Virus record (IMG/VR): IMGVR_UViG_3300042544_003310
Coordinates: 1-64,000 of that record
DNA: 64,000 nucleotides
From: a virus
Reading direction: 5' to 3' (one strand)
The translations under genes were made by a program, and so were the position numbers. The notes under the pieces were generated by a model that searched no databases, was not told where the DNA came from, and was given only the letters and a program-made list of their open reading frames with translations. How positions within the stretch are numbered: the first letter of the stretch is position 1; each line of letters begins with the position of its first letter. Of this stretch, positions 18,455 through 26,166 are shown piece after piece.

Positions 18455-19119
18455 GGTATAATTCCTGTTGGTCTTACTATTCCGTTATGCCAGTTGTGTT
18501 CTTTGACTGGTATGTTGTGTAACAAAAGATGGCTTTTCAAAAACAACTCGCCACAAAAATCCACCTTGTAGTCTTGATAGAGTGTAGGAAGCCAATCCAC
18601 TAGTTGTGCGTAAGTTTTCATAGTTGTACTGCTGCCATATGCAAATTGGTCACTTATGCCCAGATACTCTTGGTCCAAGAACTGGAATCGATGCCCAGAT
18701 AATCCCGGTGTATGGGCTACATTTACTGCGTTGTTCAATTCCAGCTCCACAGTTTGAAGGAACCAATCAAATCTTGCACGGATAATCACGTCATACTCAA
18801 ACCCAAAATTAGTTTGATAGTCAAGCGCCAAGCCAATGGCTTTTTGAATTCCAGTATATTGTGCAAGTTGATTTTGTGGTATAGTACGGTATGCCCAAAT
18901 GCGGTCTGTGTACAGGCTTACATCATATTTTTTAGGTTGTTCCCAGGACAGGATTTTGGGTTGATATAAGCTCCAAAAATTATTGGGGTCAAAATCTAGA
19001 TTTTGCCAAGTGTGAATGAATACGTCAGGTTGATATACGTCTAATAGACATCGTTTCCAGTAACGATGCGTTTCCCTTACAAATCTTGGTAAACCTGAAA
19101 AACAAAGTGCCACACGCAC
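18451..19119 (-). CDS. Predicted glycosyltransferase-like protein
   Basis: A 222-residue protein starting at a GTG (19119) directly abutting the cupin gene's TAG. It begins RVALCFSGLPRFVRETHRYW, continues with DVFIHTW and has YDVIIRARFDW near residue 110, the pattern of a phage/bacterial surface-sugar transferase group related to the 16534-17277 gene. No membrane segment. Sugar donor unknown. Four-base overlap with the GDPD-like gene. Confidence 0.65.
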   Translation of the reverse strand: MRVALCFSGLPRFVRETHRYWKRCLLDVYQPDVFIHTWQNLDFDPNNFWSLYQPKILSWEQPKKYDVSLYTDRIWAYRTIPQNQLAQYTGIQKAIGLALDYQTNFGFEYDVIIRARFDWFLQTVELELNNAVNVAHTPGLSGHRFQFLDQEYLGISDQFAYGSSTTMKTYAQLVDWLPTLYQDYKVDFCGELFLKSHLLLHNIPVKEHNWHNGIVRPTGIIP

Positions 19120-19449
19120 CTAGTCACCCAAGGTCAAGAGTTGTTTGTCATTCATACTGGGAACCTTGACACAAATAATACTTGTGTCCTCAAGAAACTC
19201 AGGATTGGTGATTTCCCAAGGATACAGAATAAAAATATCTCCAGAGCTGAGCTCAGTGTCTTGAATTCTCATTCTCCCGCTGGTAATGAGATTGATCTCA
19301 GTAACTTTTGTGTGAAAGTGCGGATCAGGAGGATCACTGGATTTGTGTGTGCGAAAACCAACTTCAAAGTCTTTTGTGGGCCAAGCAGTGGGCTCAAAAT
19401 CGCCCACAAACCATCCTCGTAGCATATTGTTGTGTTTCAACAACTTCAT
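19120..19449 (-). CDS. Small cupin-domain protein
   Basis: A 109-residue single cupin barrel. HFHTKVTEINLITSGRMRI followed by LSSGDIFILYPWE gives the H-x-H...E and G-D-x-(F/I)-x-x-P elements of cupin motifs 1 and 2. Comparable proteins beside sugar genes are epimerases/isomerases of nucleotide sugars or sensors of small molecules. The context favours a sugar role, but the second metal-site His of motif 2 is not obvious, so it could be a binding protein. Overlaps the nucleotidyltransferase gene by four bases. Confidence 0.7.
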   Translation of the reverse strand: MKLLKHNNMLRGWFVGDFEPTAWPTKDFEVGFRTHKSSDPPDPHFHTKVTEINLITSGRMRIQDTELSSGDIFILYPWEITNPEFLEDTSIICVKVPSMNDKQLLTLGD

Positions 19450-20546
19450 AGACCAAATGACTCCCAGTTCACAATTCCAAACCCTTGATCAGTTAATACA
19501 TTTACAGCCAGTGCTCTATTACTGTCAGCTTCACTAAGCTTGTCATTTACAATTACTCTTGTACCACTTGTAACACCCATCAACAGTTGATCATACGCTA
19601 TACCAATACTCTCAAGCTGTGCAACTGTGGCAGCTCTAGTACTTTCTTTTCTGGCTGTAACAAGTATAATAGTGTGCCCTTGGCTATCCCATTGGTTGAA
19701 CTTTTCTCGTACACCGTGTAGTATTTTTGGCTCAACTCGCAATGCCTCACTTATGGAATGCTGATGTTGAATAAGGGTGCCGTCAATGTCGCAAAAAATT
19801 GTTTTGGGCTTGCTGCTGTAAAACTCCTTCACCTTACCCAAATACCGTGCCACATCTTCTGGAGTGCCCAACGGAATATAAATGTTTGGAGCAACAAAAT
19901 ATGGGAAAATGCTTGAGCCTTGTTGAATGAGATAGTTGTAAGTTTCGCTTATGTAACACTCAGGCCGGCCGTGAAATGTAAATTCTGACAGGAGTTTTTC
20001 TGCACTTTCTACAAAATCACAGCCGCGTTTCCAATAGTGAAAACCAATTAGTGCATCATCTGAGATGGGATTTTTCTCCACAACCTGTACTACTCGACTG
20101 TTTTTGATCTCAGCAAAGCTGTTCTTGGGATCCCTTTCTTTGTGAAGCACAACTGCCCCATCAACTCCGGTATCGCTTGTAAATTTTAAAAACTCTCGAG
20201 GATCCCAATTGATGATTTGATCGCAATTATAAATCACTAGCGGCTCATTGTTGTTGATAAACTCTCGAGCACACAATGCTGTTTGGCTGGCACCATTTGT
20301 GACACGATCTATTTCAATTATCTCACATTCAGGGCGTAGTTGCTTCAATAGACTGTTCAGCTGGTGTGAATATGCTGGGTTCTCATATTTGCGTGTTACA
20401 AAAATAAATTTTCCATCAACATCAAAGCTTTTGATGCTATGCTCAATCAGTGTGCGAGAGTTAACCTCAATAAGCGGTTTAGGCTCTTGTATCCCAATGT
20501 TGGAAAATCTAGAGCCCAACCCTGCCATTGGTATGAGAATATTCAT
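19446..20546 (-). CDS. Sugar nucleotidyltransferase fused to HAD phosphatase
   Basis: A 366-residue fusion. Residues 1-235 are a nucleotidyltransferase with the signature MAGLGSRF at 7-14, then KPLIEV and VTRKYENP, as in enzymes that form NDP-sugars from sugar phosphates. Residues ~245-360 are a HAD-superfamily phosphatase: the nucleophile motif I is FCDIDGTL near 249, motif II VTAR near 290, and VNDK near 340 supplies the acidic end. Such fusions can make an activated sugar in one polypeptide. An AAGGA site precedes the ATG. It provides the likely donor for the downstream glycosyltransferases. Confidence 0.88.
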   Translation of the reverse strand: MNILIPMAGLGSRFSNIGIQEPKPLIEVNSRTLIEHSIKSFDVDGKFIFVTRKYENPAYSHQLNSLLKQLRPECEIIEIDRVTNGASQTALCAREFINNNEPLVIYNCDQIINWDPREFLKFTSDTGVDGAVVLHKERDPKNSFAEIKNSRVVQVVEKNPISDDALIGFHYWKRGCDFVESAEKLLSEFTFHGRPECYISETYNYLIQQGSSIFPYFVAPNIYIPLGTPEDVARYLGKVKEFYSSKPKTIFCDIDGTLIQHQHSISEALRVEPKILHGVREKFNQWDSQGHTIILVTARKESTRAATVAQLESIGIAYDQLLMGVTSGTRVIVNDKLSEADSNRALAVNVLTDQGFGIVNWESFGL

Positions 20547-20587
20547 GACTGATCCTTATCTACAAAATAAATTGTAGTGGATGTCAG

Positions 20588-21259
20588 CTATCTATCAAAT
20601 ATTCGGCCCAGTTGATCTGCCGTTTGTTTCACAATGTCTTCGTTATTACGTACTTGAGCAGCAGGAGTGGGCTCTGTATAGTCAACACCAACAAAGCCCA
20701 AAAGGTCACCATTATTTGAGAAAAATGCACAACGGGTTATGTGCAATGCTGCTCTGGATTCATAATACCAATAGAGTGCACTATCTGGTCGAGCATTGAT
20801 ATTGGTCAAACTCACGCATTTTCTCTTGAGAAATTCAGTACTCATGTTGGTGATCAAACTGCTGGGCAGCCTTTGCCCAAAGTTCATGATCCTATTGGTA
20901 CCAGGTTTAATTACTTCGTGAGTATTTGTGTGGAAAATAAATGGCACATTATTGGGGCTAGGAATACCATTGTGAAATCGGAAAATATATGCACGGTTGG
21001 AATTGGTAGTTGTAAGTATTTGATTTAGTGATTGATTGGCTGCTGTATCCACTGCAACGCTGACTTGTAATTCTCTTGCAAAGTTGTTCATGCTGTTACT
21101 GCGTTGCCAAAGATCAATCACAGGTTGAAAATGAAAAGCAACAATGTAGCTGGTGCTTATCATGCACAGCAGGCAGAAAATCACAAACAAATGCCACAGC
21201 ATCTTCAAGGGATGAACCGTTCGAAAATATGATATTAGGACGCGAGCAATATCAGACAT
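20588..21259 (-). CDS. T4 gp t-like holin (single N-terminal membrane anchor)
   Basis: 223 residues, close to the 218 of T4 holin T. There is one transmembrane segment at about residues 19-41 (LFVIFCLLCMISTSYIVAF), and the rest would be periplasmic. The end, DIVKQTADQLGRIFDR, resembles the end of T4 T (about ...CAQAARILGRAK), and the strand pattern AYIFRFHNG...LLGFVGVDY also fits that GAF-like periplasmic fold. T4 T times lysis and senses superinfection through this domain. The gene heads the minus-strand late operon behind a TGTAAATA motif. An alternative is a membrane-bound sensory protein. Confidence 0.55.
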   Translation of the reverse strand: MSDIARVLISYFRTVHPLKMLWHLFVIFCLLCMISTSYIVAFHFQPVIDLWQRSNSMNNFARELQVSVAVDTAANQSLNQILTTTNSNRAYIFRFHNGIPSPNNVPFIFHTNTHEVIKPGTNRIMNFGQRLPSSLITNMSTEFLKRKCVSLTNINARPDSALYWYYESRAALHITRCAFFSNNGDLLGFVGVDYTEPTPAAQVRNNEDIVKQTADQLGRIFDR

Positions 21260-21277
21260 GTAATTTTCCCATCAACA

Positions 21278-21285
21278 TATTTACA
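21278..21285 (-). promoter_or_regulatory. T4-type late promoter motif (TGTAAATA)
   Basis: Minus-strand TGTAAATATG, 18 bases upstream of the holin-like gene's ATG at 21259. It is the only candidate promoter for the minus-strand operon from 21.3 to 14.3 kb. Confidence 0.5.
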
Positions 21286-21324
21286 AAGTTTTGTGTGTTC
21301 AATAAGTTGCTAGTTTTTCCTGCA

Positions 21325-21353
21325 TTGACAAGGCAGCAATATAAAAATATAAT
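21325..21353 (+). promoter_or_regulatory. Consensus sigma70 promoter of dnaJ-clpA
   Basis: TTGACA (21325-21330), a 17-base spacer, then TATAAT (21348-21353): a perfect match to the bacterial housekeeping consensus. The expected start, about seven bases later, falls at the A of the dnaJ ATG (21360), so the mRNA would be leaderless. No TAAATA motif is present in this orientation. Confidence 0.85.
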
Positions 21354-21359
21354 ATACAT

Positions 21360-22217
21360 ATGAAAGATTATTATAGTATCCTTGCCGTGCAAGAAAATGC
21401 AACTCAAGATGAGTTGAAAAAGGCTTATCGCACACTTGCAATGCAGTATCATCCAGACCGTAACAAAAGCAGTGAATCTGAGAGTAAATTCAAAGAGATC
21501 AATGAGGCTTATGATACTCTAGGTAACGAAGACAAGCGTCAAGCTTACGATCAGCAACGCAAGTTTGGTGGAAGTCAGCCAGGTGGATTCCATTTTGAAT
21601 TCCGTGGAGGAGGATCACCCTTTGGTGATATTTTTGAACAAATCTTCCGAGGTCAAGGATTTGACCACTTTAGCCAACGACCAAGTCGTAATCCTGACAC
21701 GCAAGTTCAGTTGAATATAACCTTGGAAGAAGCGTTCACAGGAAAAAGTGTACCAATTCAATTTACTGATAGTGCTGGCCAAAACATCAATTTAGTTGTG
21801 AACATACCTGCAGGTATTGATAGTGGGTATAGGTTACGATATGCTGGCAACGGTAGCCGAACACATGCCAATTTAGCACCTGGAGATTTGTATATTACTG
21901 TGTTTGTTACGCCGCACTCTGTGTTCGAGAGGAGTGGGCCTCATTTGTTGACTACACTGAAGGCCAACATTTGGGAAACATTAGTGGGGGTTGACAAGCT
22001 TGTTAGTGTGATTGAAGGCGGTGCAGTTTCCATGAAAGTCCCGCCTTTGTCCAAAGATCAAACTCTACTTAACGTCAAAGGCAAGGGCATGCCGCTCAGT
22101 AGTAATAGTTCTTCACGTGGTGACCTCATGGTCAGACTCCATGTAGAGCTGCCACAAAAGCTGGATCAAGATCAGCTTGATGCCATTTCAAAATGGGCAC
22201 ACCCCCAAACATCTTAA
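21360..22217 (+). CDS. dnaJ: DnaJ/CbpA-type co-chaperone
   Basis: A 285-residue Hsp40. The J domain (residues 2-70) has the essential HPD at 31-33. A Gly/Phe-rich linker follows (to ~105), then the two C-terminal substrate-binding domains. The CxxCxGxG zinc-finger repeats of classic DnaJ are absent, so the layout is that of CbpA (type II). It would stimulate the host DnaK ATPase. It is preceded by a consensus sigma70 promoter placed so that the transcript begins at the ATG, and is followed after 22 bases by a clpA homologue, with which it should be co-transcribed. Confidence 0.93.
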   Translation: MKDYYSILAVQENATQDELKKAYRTLAMQYHPDRNKSSESESKFKEINEAYDTLGNEDKRQAYDQQRKFGGSQPGGFHFEFRGGGSPFGDIFEQIFRGQGFDHFSQRPSRNPDTQVQLNITLEEAFTGKSVPIQFTDSAGQNINLVVNIPAGIDSGYRLRYAGNGSRTHANLAPGDLYITVFVTPHSVFERSGPHLLTTLKANIWETLVGVDKLVSVIEGGAVSMKVPPLSKDQTLLNVKGKGMPLSSNSSSRGDLMVRLHVELPQKLDQDQLDAISKWAHPQTS

Positions 22218-22239
22218 ATCTTTCACCAGGACAGCACAT

Positions 22240-24546
22240 ATGAAAGAGCCCTTTAATTCAAAAAATGATTTTGAGCAAGTAATAAATCGAAGTTACTCTA
22301 TTGCAATAAAACATCATCACGAATATGTGGTGGTAGAGCATGTGCTGATAGCACTATTGGAATTTCAAGACATTGACACCATGTTAACAGCCTTGGGTTG
22401 TTCTCCAAAAAAGCTCAAAGCTGATGTAGTCAGTTATCTCAAAGATTCCAAATATCATAGTATTGTGCCTGACGGAGTGTATCAACCCAAATACACCTCC
22501 ACACTGATGAGTGTAATCAAGCAAGCCAAAGCGCAAAGCTTGTTCATGGGCAAAACTGTTATGAACAGTGTGGACATGTTGCTGGCACTTTACAATGCAG
22601 AACAAAGTTGGGCTGTGTATTTTTTACAAAAACACAACATCAACAAAAGCAATATCACCTCGTATCTTACACAAAATAGTCAAGAAACGGATGAGATGGG
22701 CATGAGTGAAGACGATGCAAGAATGGTGTTGTTTCAATTTGCCACCAATTTAAATCAACGTGCCAAACAGGGCAAGATCACTGCACTTATTGGTAGAGAC
22801 ACTGATGTTGATCAACTAGTTGAAACGCTGGCCCGAAAACTCAAGAACAATGTTATACTTGTGGGCCATCCAGGGGTAGGCAAAACACAACTTGTGGAAG
22901 GACTTGCCAAGAGAATAGTGGAACAAACCGTGCCAAAAGTTCTTTTGAATCAAGAAATCTGGAGCTTGGATATCAATAGCATTGTTGCTGGGACCAAATA
23001 TCGTGGCGACTTTGAAGACAGAATGAAAAACATTATTACGGCGTTAAAAAGTTTGCCCAATGTTATTATTTTCATTGATGAAATTCATATGATTATGGGT
23101 GCTGGCGGCAACAGCAGCAATGCAATGGATGCAGCCAATATTCTCAAGCCAGCGTTGGGTCGGGGAGAAATTCGCACTATTGGTTCCACAACATATGACG
23201 AATATCGGAAGTATTTTGAAAAGGATCGAGCACTACTTCGGCGTTTTGAGAAACAAGATGTAGTTGAGCCCAGTGTAAGTGATGCTAAAAAAGTAATTCA
23301 AGGATTGATCAAAACTTTTGAAAAGTTTCACAATGTAACTTATGCACCAGGATGTGCAGAGGCAGCAGTTGATCTCAGTGTAAAATATATTTTCAACAAG
23401 TATCTGCCAGATAAGGCAATTGATTTGATTGATGCAGCTGGTGCAACAGTGAAAATCAAAGGAAAAACCAAAAAGGTTGTTCAAGTAGAGAATATTGAAC
23501 AACAAGTTTGTAGGATTGCCAAAGTCAGCCTTGAAAACTTGGAAACATCTGAGAGTAATAAATTATCTACTCTAGATAATGATCTCAAAAAAGTAATTTA
23601 CGGCCAAGACACAGCAGTAGACACTCTTGTTGATGCAGTGTATTTGGCTTATAGTGGACTACGAGAACAAAACAAAACACTGGGAAGCTTCTTGTTCACA
23701 GGGCCAAGTGGTGTGGGCAAGACTGAACTGGCCAAGATGTTAGCAGACAAACTGGGTTATAGTTTTGTTCGCTTTGACATGAGCGAGTTTCAAGAAAAAC
23801 ATTCTGTTGCTAGATTTATTGGCAGTCCCCCTGGATATGTGGGTTACAGCGACGGCAGTGCTGGCAGTGGTGCTCTTATCAACGCACTAGAGCAAACACC
23901 CAGTTGTGTGCTGCTGTGTGACGAAGTGGAAAAAGCTCATCCTGATGTATTGAATGTTTTTCTGCAAGCGATGGATCAAGGCAGCATCACAAGCCAAAAT
24001 CAAAAAACAGTGAGTTTGAAAAATGCAATCTTGATTTTTACCAGTAATCTTGGTGCTGTGGAAATGGAAAAGCATAGTATTGGCTTTGGTGCTACCAAAA
24101 ACAGTGATGCAGACAAAGAAGCTGTAAAACAATTTTTCCGTCCAGAGTTCAGGAATCGATTGGATGCAGTAGTGCCATTTGGTGCGTTGAACAAAGAAAC
24201 CATGCAGAAAGTTGTTATCAAATTCATTCAACAACTGAATCAAGCTTCACAAAGCAAAAATGTGTGTGTAGTAGTTGATCCTGATGCGCAAGAATGGTTG
24301 GTGAAGAATGGTTTTGACCCTTCGATGGGAGCTAGGCCTTTGAGTCGGGTAATTGACAACCATATCAAAAAGCCCATGAGCCGCCAGATGTTATTTGGAA
24401 AGTTGAAGTCAGGAGGAAGAGTGTTAGTTACACTTGATGCAGCAGCACATAAGCTGAAATTGGAATTTTTAGGCACAGTATGTAGTCTCCCCACAGGCCC
24501 AAATGAGGCCTTTAATGAAAACAACTCAGAGGTGTCTGCGCAATGA
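22240..24546 (+). CDS. clpA: ClpA-type AAA+ unfoldase
   Basis: A 768-residue double-AAA+ protein; the ATG at 22240 is preferred (AGGA upstream, preceding stop at 22217). Residues 1-145 are a Clp N-domain. The first AAA+ has Walker A GHPGVGKT near 208 and Walker B IIFIDEIH near 275; the second has GPSGVGKTEL near 488, followed by sensor and arginine-finger regions (FRPEFRNRLD). A KHSIGFG segment near residue 614 matches the IGF/IGL loop with which ClpA/ClpX dock onto ClpP. No ClpP is in the window, so it probably directs the host ClpP peptidase. The long middle domain of ClpB is missing, supporting ClpA. Confidence 0.95.
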   Translation: MKEPFNSKNDFEQVINRSYSIAIKHHHEYVVVEHVLIALLEFQDIDTMLTALGCSPKKLKADVVSYLKDSKYHSIVPDGVYQPKYTSTLMSVIKQAKAQSLFMGKTVMNSVDMLLALYNAEQSWAVYFLQKHNINKSNITSYLTQNSQETDEMGMSEDDARMVLFQFATNLNQRAKQGKITALIGRDTDVDQLVETLARKLKNNVILVGHPGVGKTQLVEGLAKRIVEQTVPKVLLNQEIWSLDINSIVAGTKYRGDFEDRMKNIITALKSLPNVIIFIDEIHMIMGAGGNSSNAMDAANILKPALGRGEIRTIGSTTYDEYRKYFEKDRALLRRFEKQDVVEPSVSDAKKVIQGLIKTFEKFHNVTYAPGCAEAAVDLSVKYIFNKYLPDKAIDLIDAAGATVKIKGKTKKVVQVENIEQQVCRIAKVSLENLETSESNKLSTLDNDLKKVIYGQDTAVDTLVDAVYLAYSGLREQNKTLGSFLFTGPSGVGKTELAKMLADKLGYSFVRFDMSEFQEKHSVARFIGSPPGYVGYSDGSAGSGALINALEQTPSCVLLCDEVEKAHPDVLNVFLQAMDQGSITSQNQKTVSLKNAILIFTSNLGAVEMEKHSIGFGATKNSDADKEAVKQFFRPEFRNRLDAVVPFGALNKETMQKVVIKFIQQLNQASQSKNVCVVVDPDAQEWLVKNGFDPSMGARPLSRVIDNHIKKPMSRQMLFGKLKSGGRVLVTLDAAAHKLKLEFLGTVCSLPTGPNEAFNENNSEVSAQ

Positions 24547-24860
24547 ACAAAACATCAGCTATTCAAAGCTTGTGCCAAAAAGGATTGATAAGCAAAGGCA
24601 CAGTCATAGGGGTTGCTGAGTCAGCATCCTCTAGAGTCTATCATAGATTTGTAGTTGCACATGCTATACTTGCGCCCTGTGTAAAAATTACAGGAGTGCA
24701 TACACAAAACAACAGCAGTCTTGACTTGGATATCAACAAGATTGTGGAAGTGGATGGCATGGGGCTAGATCGCTATCTGCAACATGCAGATCTTGACGCC
24801 AATGGCCTACAAATCAATCGTGGAAAAAAGCGTGGCAGAAGGCCAAAAAACAGAGGATAA
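24543..24860 (+). CDS. Hypothetical protein with basic AT-hook-like tail
   Basis: A 105-residue protein whose ATG overlaps the clpA stop (ATGA), so the two are translationally coupled. The N-terminal part is mixed; the tail GKKRGRRPKNRG is strongly basic and resembles an AT-hook (RGR-P core), which suggests DNA or RNA binding. The stop codon lies within the late promoter motif of the next gene. Not otherwise recognised. Its place in a chaperone operon may mean it is an adaptor, but nothing proves that. Confidence 0.7.
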   Translation: MNKTSAIQSLCQKGLISKGTVIGVAESASSRVYHRFVVAHAILAPCVKITGVHTQNNSSLDLDINKIVEVDGMGLDRYLQHADLDANGLQINRGKKRGRRPKNRG

Positions 24861-24863
24861 ATA
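24856..24863 (+). promoter_or_regulatory. T4-type late promoter motif (GATAAATA)
   Basis: GATAAATACTC overlaps the stop of the preceding gene and lies 21 bases before the ATG at 24885. Seven of eight bases match the T4 late octamer. Confidence 0.55.
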
Positions 24864-24884
24864 CTCTAATCAAGGACCTTATAA

Positions 24885-25061
24885 ATGGCACAAATAGCCT
24901 GTCAAACTATTTCAATTTCCATCAGCAAACTTATCAAGGATGATGAACAACTGGCTAGTGTGCTCTCTTCTGAGCAGCTTTTGGCATTGTTTGAAAGCTT
25001 GCCCAGTGTTGTAGAGCAGCTACTTGAAGACAGTAAACTGGTTATTGAAGTCTCTATTTGA
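24885..25061 (+). CDS. Small acidic helical protein
   Basis: A 58-residue frame starting at the ATG of ATGGCACAA with an AAGGA site upstream. It is acidic and leucine-rich in the second half (SSEQLLALFESLPSVVEQLLED), so largely helical and perhaps oligomeric. It stands alone between two late promoter motifs. Not recognised. Confidence 0.6.
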   Translation: MAQIACQTISISISKLIKDDEQLASVLSSEQLLALFESLPSVVEQLLEDSKLVIEVSI

Positions 25062-25067
25062 CCTTTC

Positions 25068-25075
25068 CATAAATA
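25068..25075 (+). promoter_or_regulatory. T4-type late promoter motif (CATAAATA)
   Basis: CATAAATATCG, 25 bases before the ATG at 25101 with GAG just upstream of the ATG. It probably drives the adhesin operon from 25.1 to about 31.3 kb, which shows no other promoter motif. Confidence 0.6.
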
Positions 25076-25100
25076 TCGACAAATCAATTGTTGAGAAATT

Positions 25101-25808
25101 ATGGAAAGTCTTGTCTTATTACCAACTACTAGCGGTAAGGTCAATGTAACTGGCGAAAAGCAAAAAGGCGCAGGCTACACCAATTTTCTTGGCGGTAGTC
25201 ATACAGTAGCCCTAACGTTAACAAATTTTACAGGCCGGATTTTAATTCAAGCCTCGTTGGCAGATAATCCAGTTGAACAAGACTGGTTTCCTGTTTATCT
25301 ACAGTCAGACCTGCCTTATGTACAATTCCCTAGAGATTTGTTCAATCCCAGTGGCCTATTTGGTGGGGACACCGGCAGCTTTGCATATACATTTGTAGGC
25401 AATTATGTTTGGGTAAGAGCTGTTGTAAGCAGAGATTATTTGACTCCAGCACCTATTGACGACAGCACGGTTGGCAGTGTTTCTGAAATACTTTTGAACT
25501 TTGGTGCCCTGAGTCCTGGATTTATCCCCAAAGGCCCCATACAAGGTCCCACCGGTCCTGCTGGCCCTCCTGGGTCTGCCCCAGTCACCAGCTTCCAAAT
25601 GCCGTTTTCATCTCAAAATATTGTGACCGATGTGTTGACCGTTGTTCATGGCCTTGCACAGAGACTTGTGTTTGTTCAAGTATATGACACCAACTACCAA
25701 CTGGTAAATCCCACAACAATAACCTTAATTGATGAGATGACTTGCCAATTGAATTTATCTGGGCAAGTGCCTATTTCTGGAGTTTGGTATGTTTTGGTGT
25801 CTAAATGA
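25101..25808 (+). CDS. Virion protein with a short collagen-like linker
   Basis: A 235-residue protein. Residues 1-135 are beta-rich (TGRILIQASLADNP, NYVWVRAVVSRDY); this domain resembles small baseplate or fibre proteins. A short Gly-X-Y linker (GPIQGPTGPAGPPGS) at ~143-157 connects it to a C-terminal ~75-residue domain with VHGLAQRLVFVQVYD and VWYVLV. The two-domain, linker-joined design and the late promoter support a fibre or adhesin base. Not assigned to a named family. Confidence 0.75.
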   Translation: MESLVLLPTTSGKVNVTGEKQKGAGYTNFLGGSHTVALTLTNFTGRILIQASLADNPVEQDWFPVYLQSDLPYVQFPRDLFNPSGLFGGDTGSFAYTFVGNYVWVRAVVSRDYLTPAPIDDSTVGSVSEILLNFGALSPGFIPKGPIQGPTGPAGPPGSAPVTSFQMPFSSQNIVTDVLTVVHGLAQRLVFVQVYDTNYQLVNPTTITLIDEMTCQLNLSGQVPISGVWYVLVSK

Positions 25809-25829
25809 CAAACATATGTGGTGTAAAAT

Positions 25830-26159
25830 ATGAGAGCTAAAGAATTTATTCGAGAATTTACTGTAAATGTGCCTGTTACAATCAACATCCCCTTGGGCGA
25901 TGTGTTGAAAGCGCAAGCTGACAGTGATGTGATAAATCCTGGAGTGCGTTATGGTGAAGAGGGCGATGCCAAGTGGAGTCCACCACTCCAACAACACCTT
26001 GACACTGTAAAAGACAGCGTGGGGCCCACAACTGAAGATCCCACTGTGATAAACCCAGAGGATGATTTTCATACACCTCAACAGTCCAATATCTCAAAAA
26101 TTACAGCAAAAAAAGATTTCATACCAACTGTAAGTATCAAACCCTCTATTTTGGGTTGA
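25830..26159 (+). CDS. Conserved small phage protein starting MRAKEFI
   Basis: A 109-residue polar protein. The N-terminus MRAKEFIREF is a signature that I recognise from many T4-like aquatic phages (MRAxEFI), of unknown role; the rest is rich in Pro, Asp, Ser and Thr and looks poorly ordered. It begins 21 bases after the preceding stop and ends seven bases before the next start, inside the adhesin operon. Confidence 0.65.
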   Translation: MRAKEFIREFTVNVPVTINIPLGDVLKAQADSDVINPGVRYGEEGDAKWSPPLQQHLDTVKDSVGPTTEDPTVINPEDDFHTPQQSNISKITAKKDFIPTVSIKPSILG

Positions 26160-26166
26160 AGCTCTT

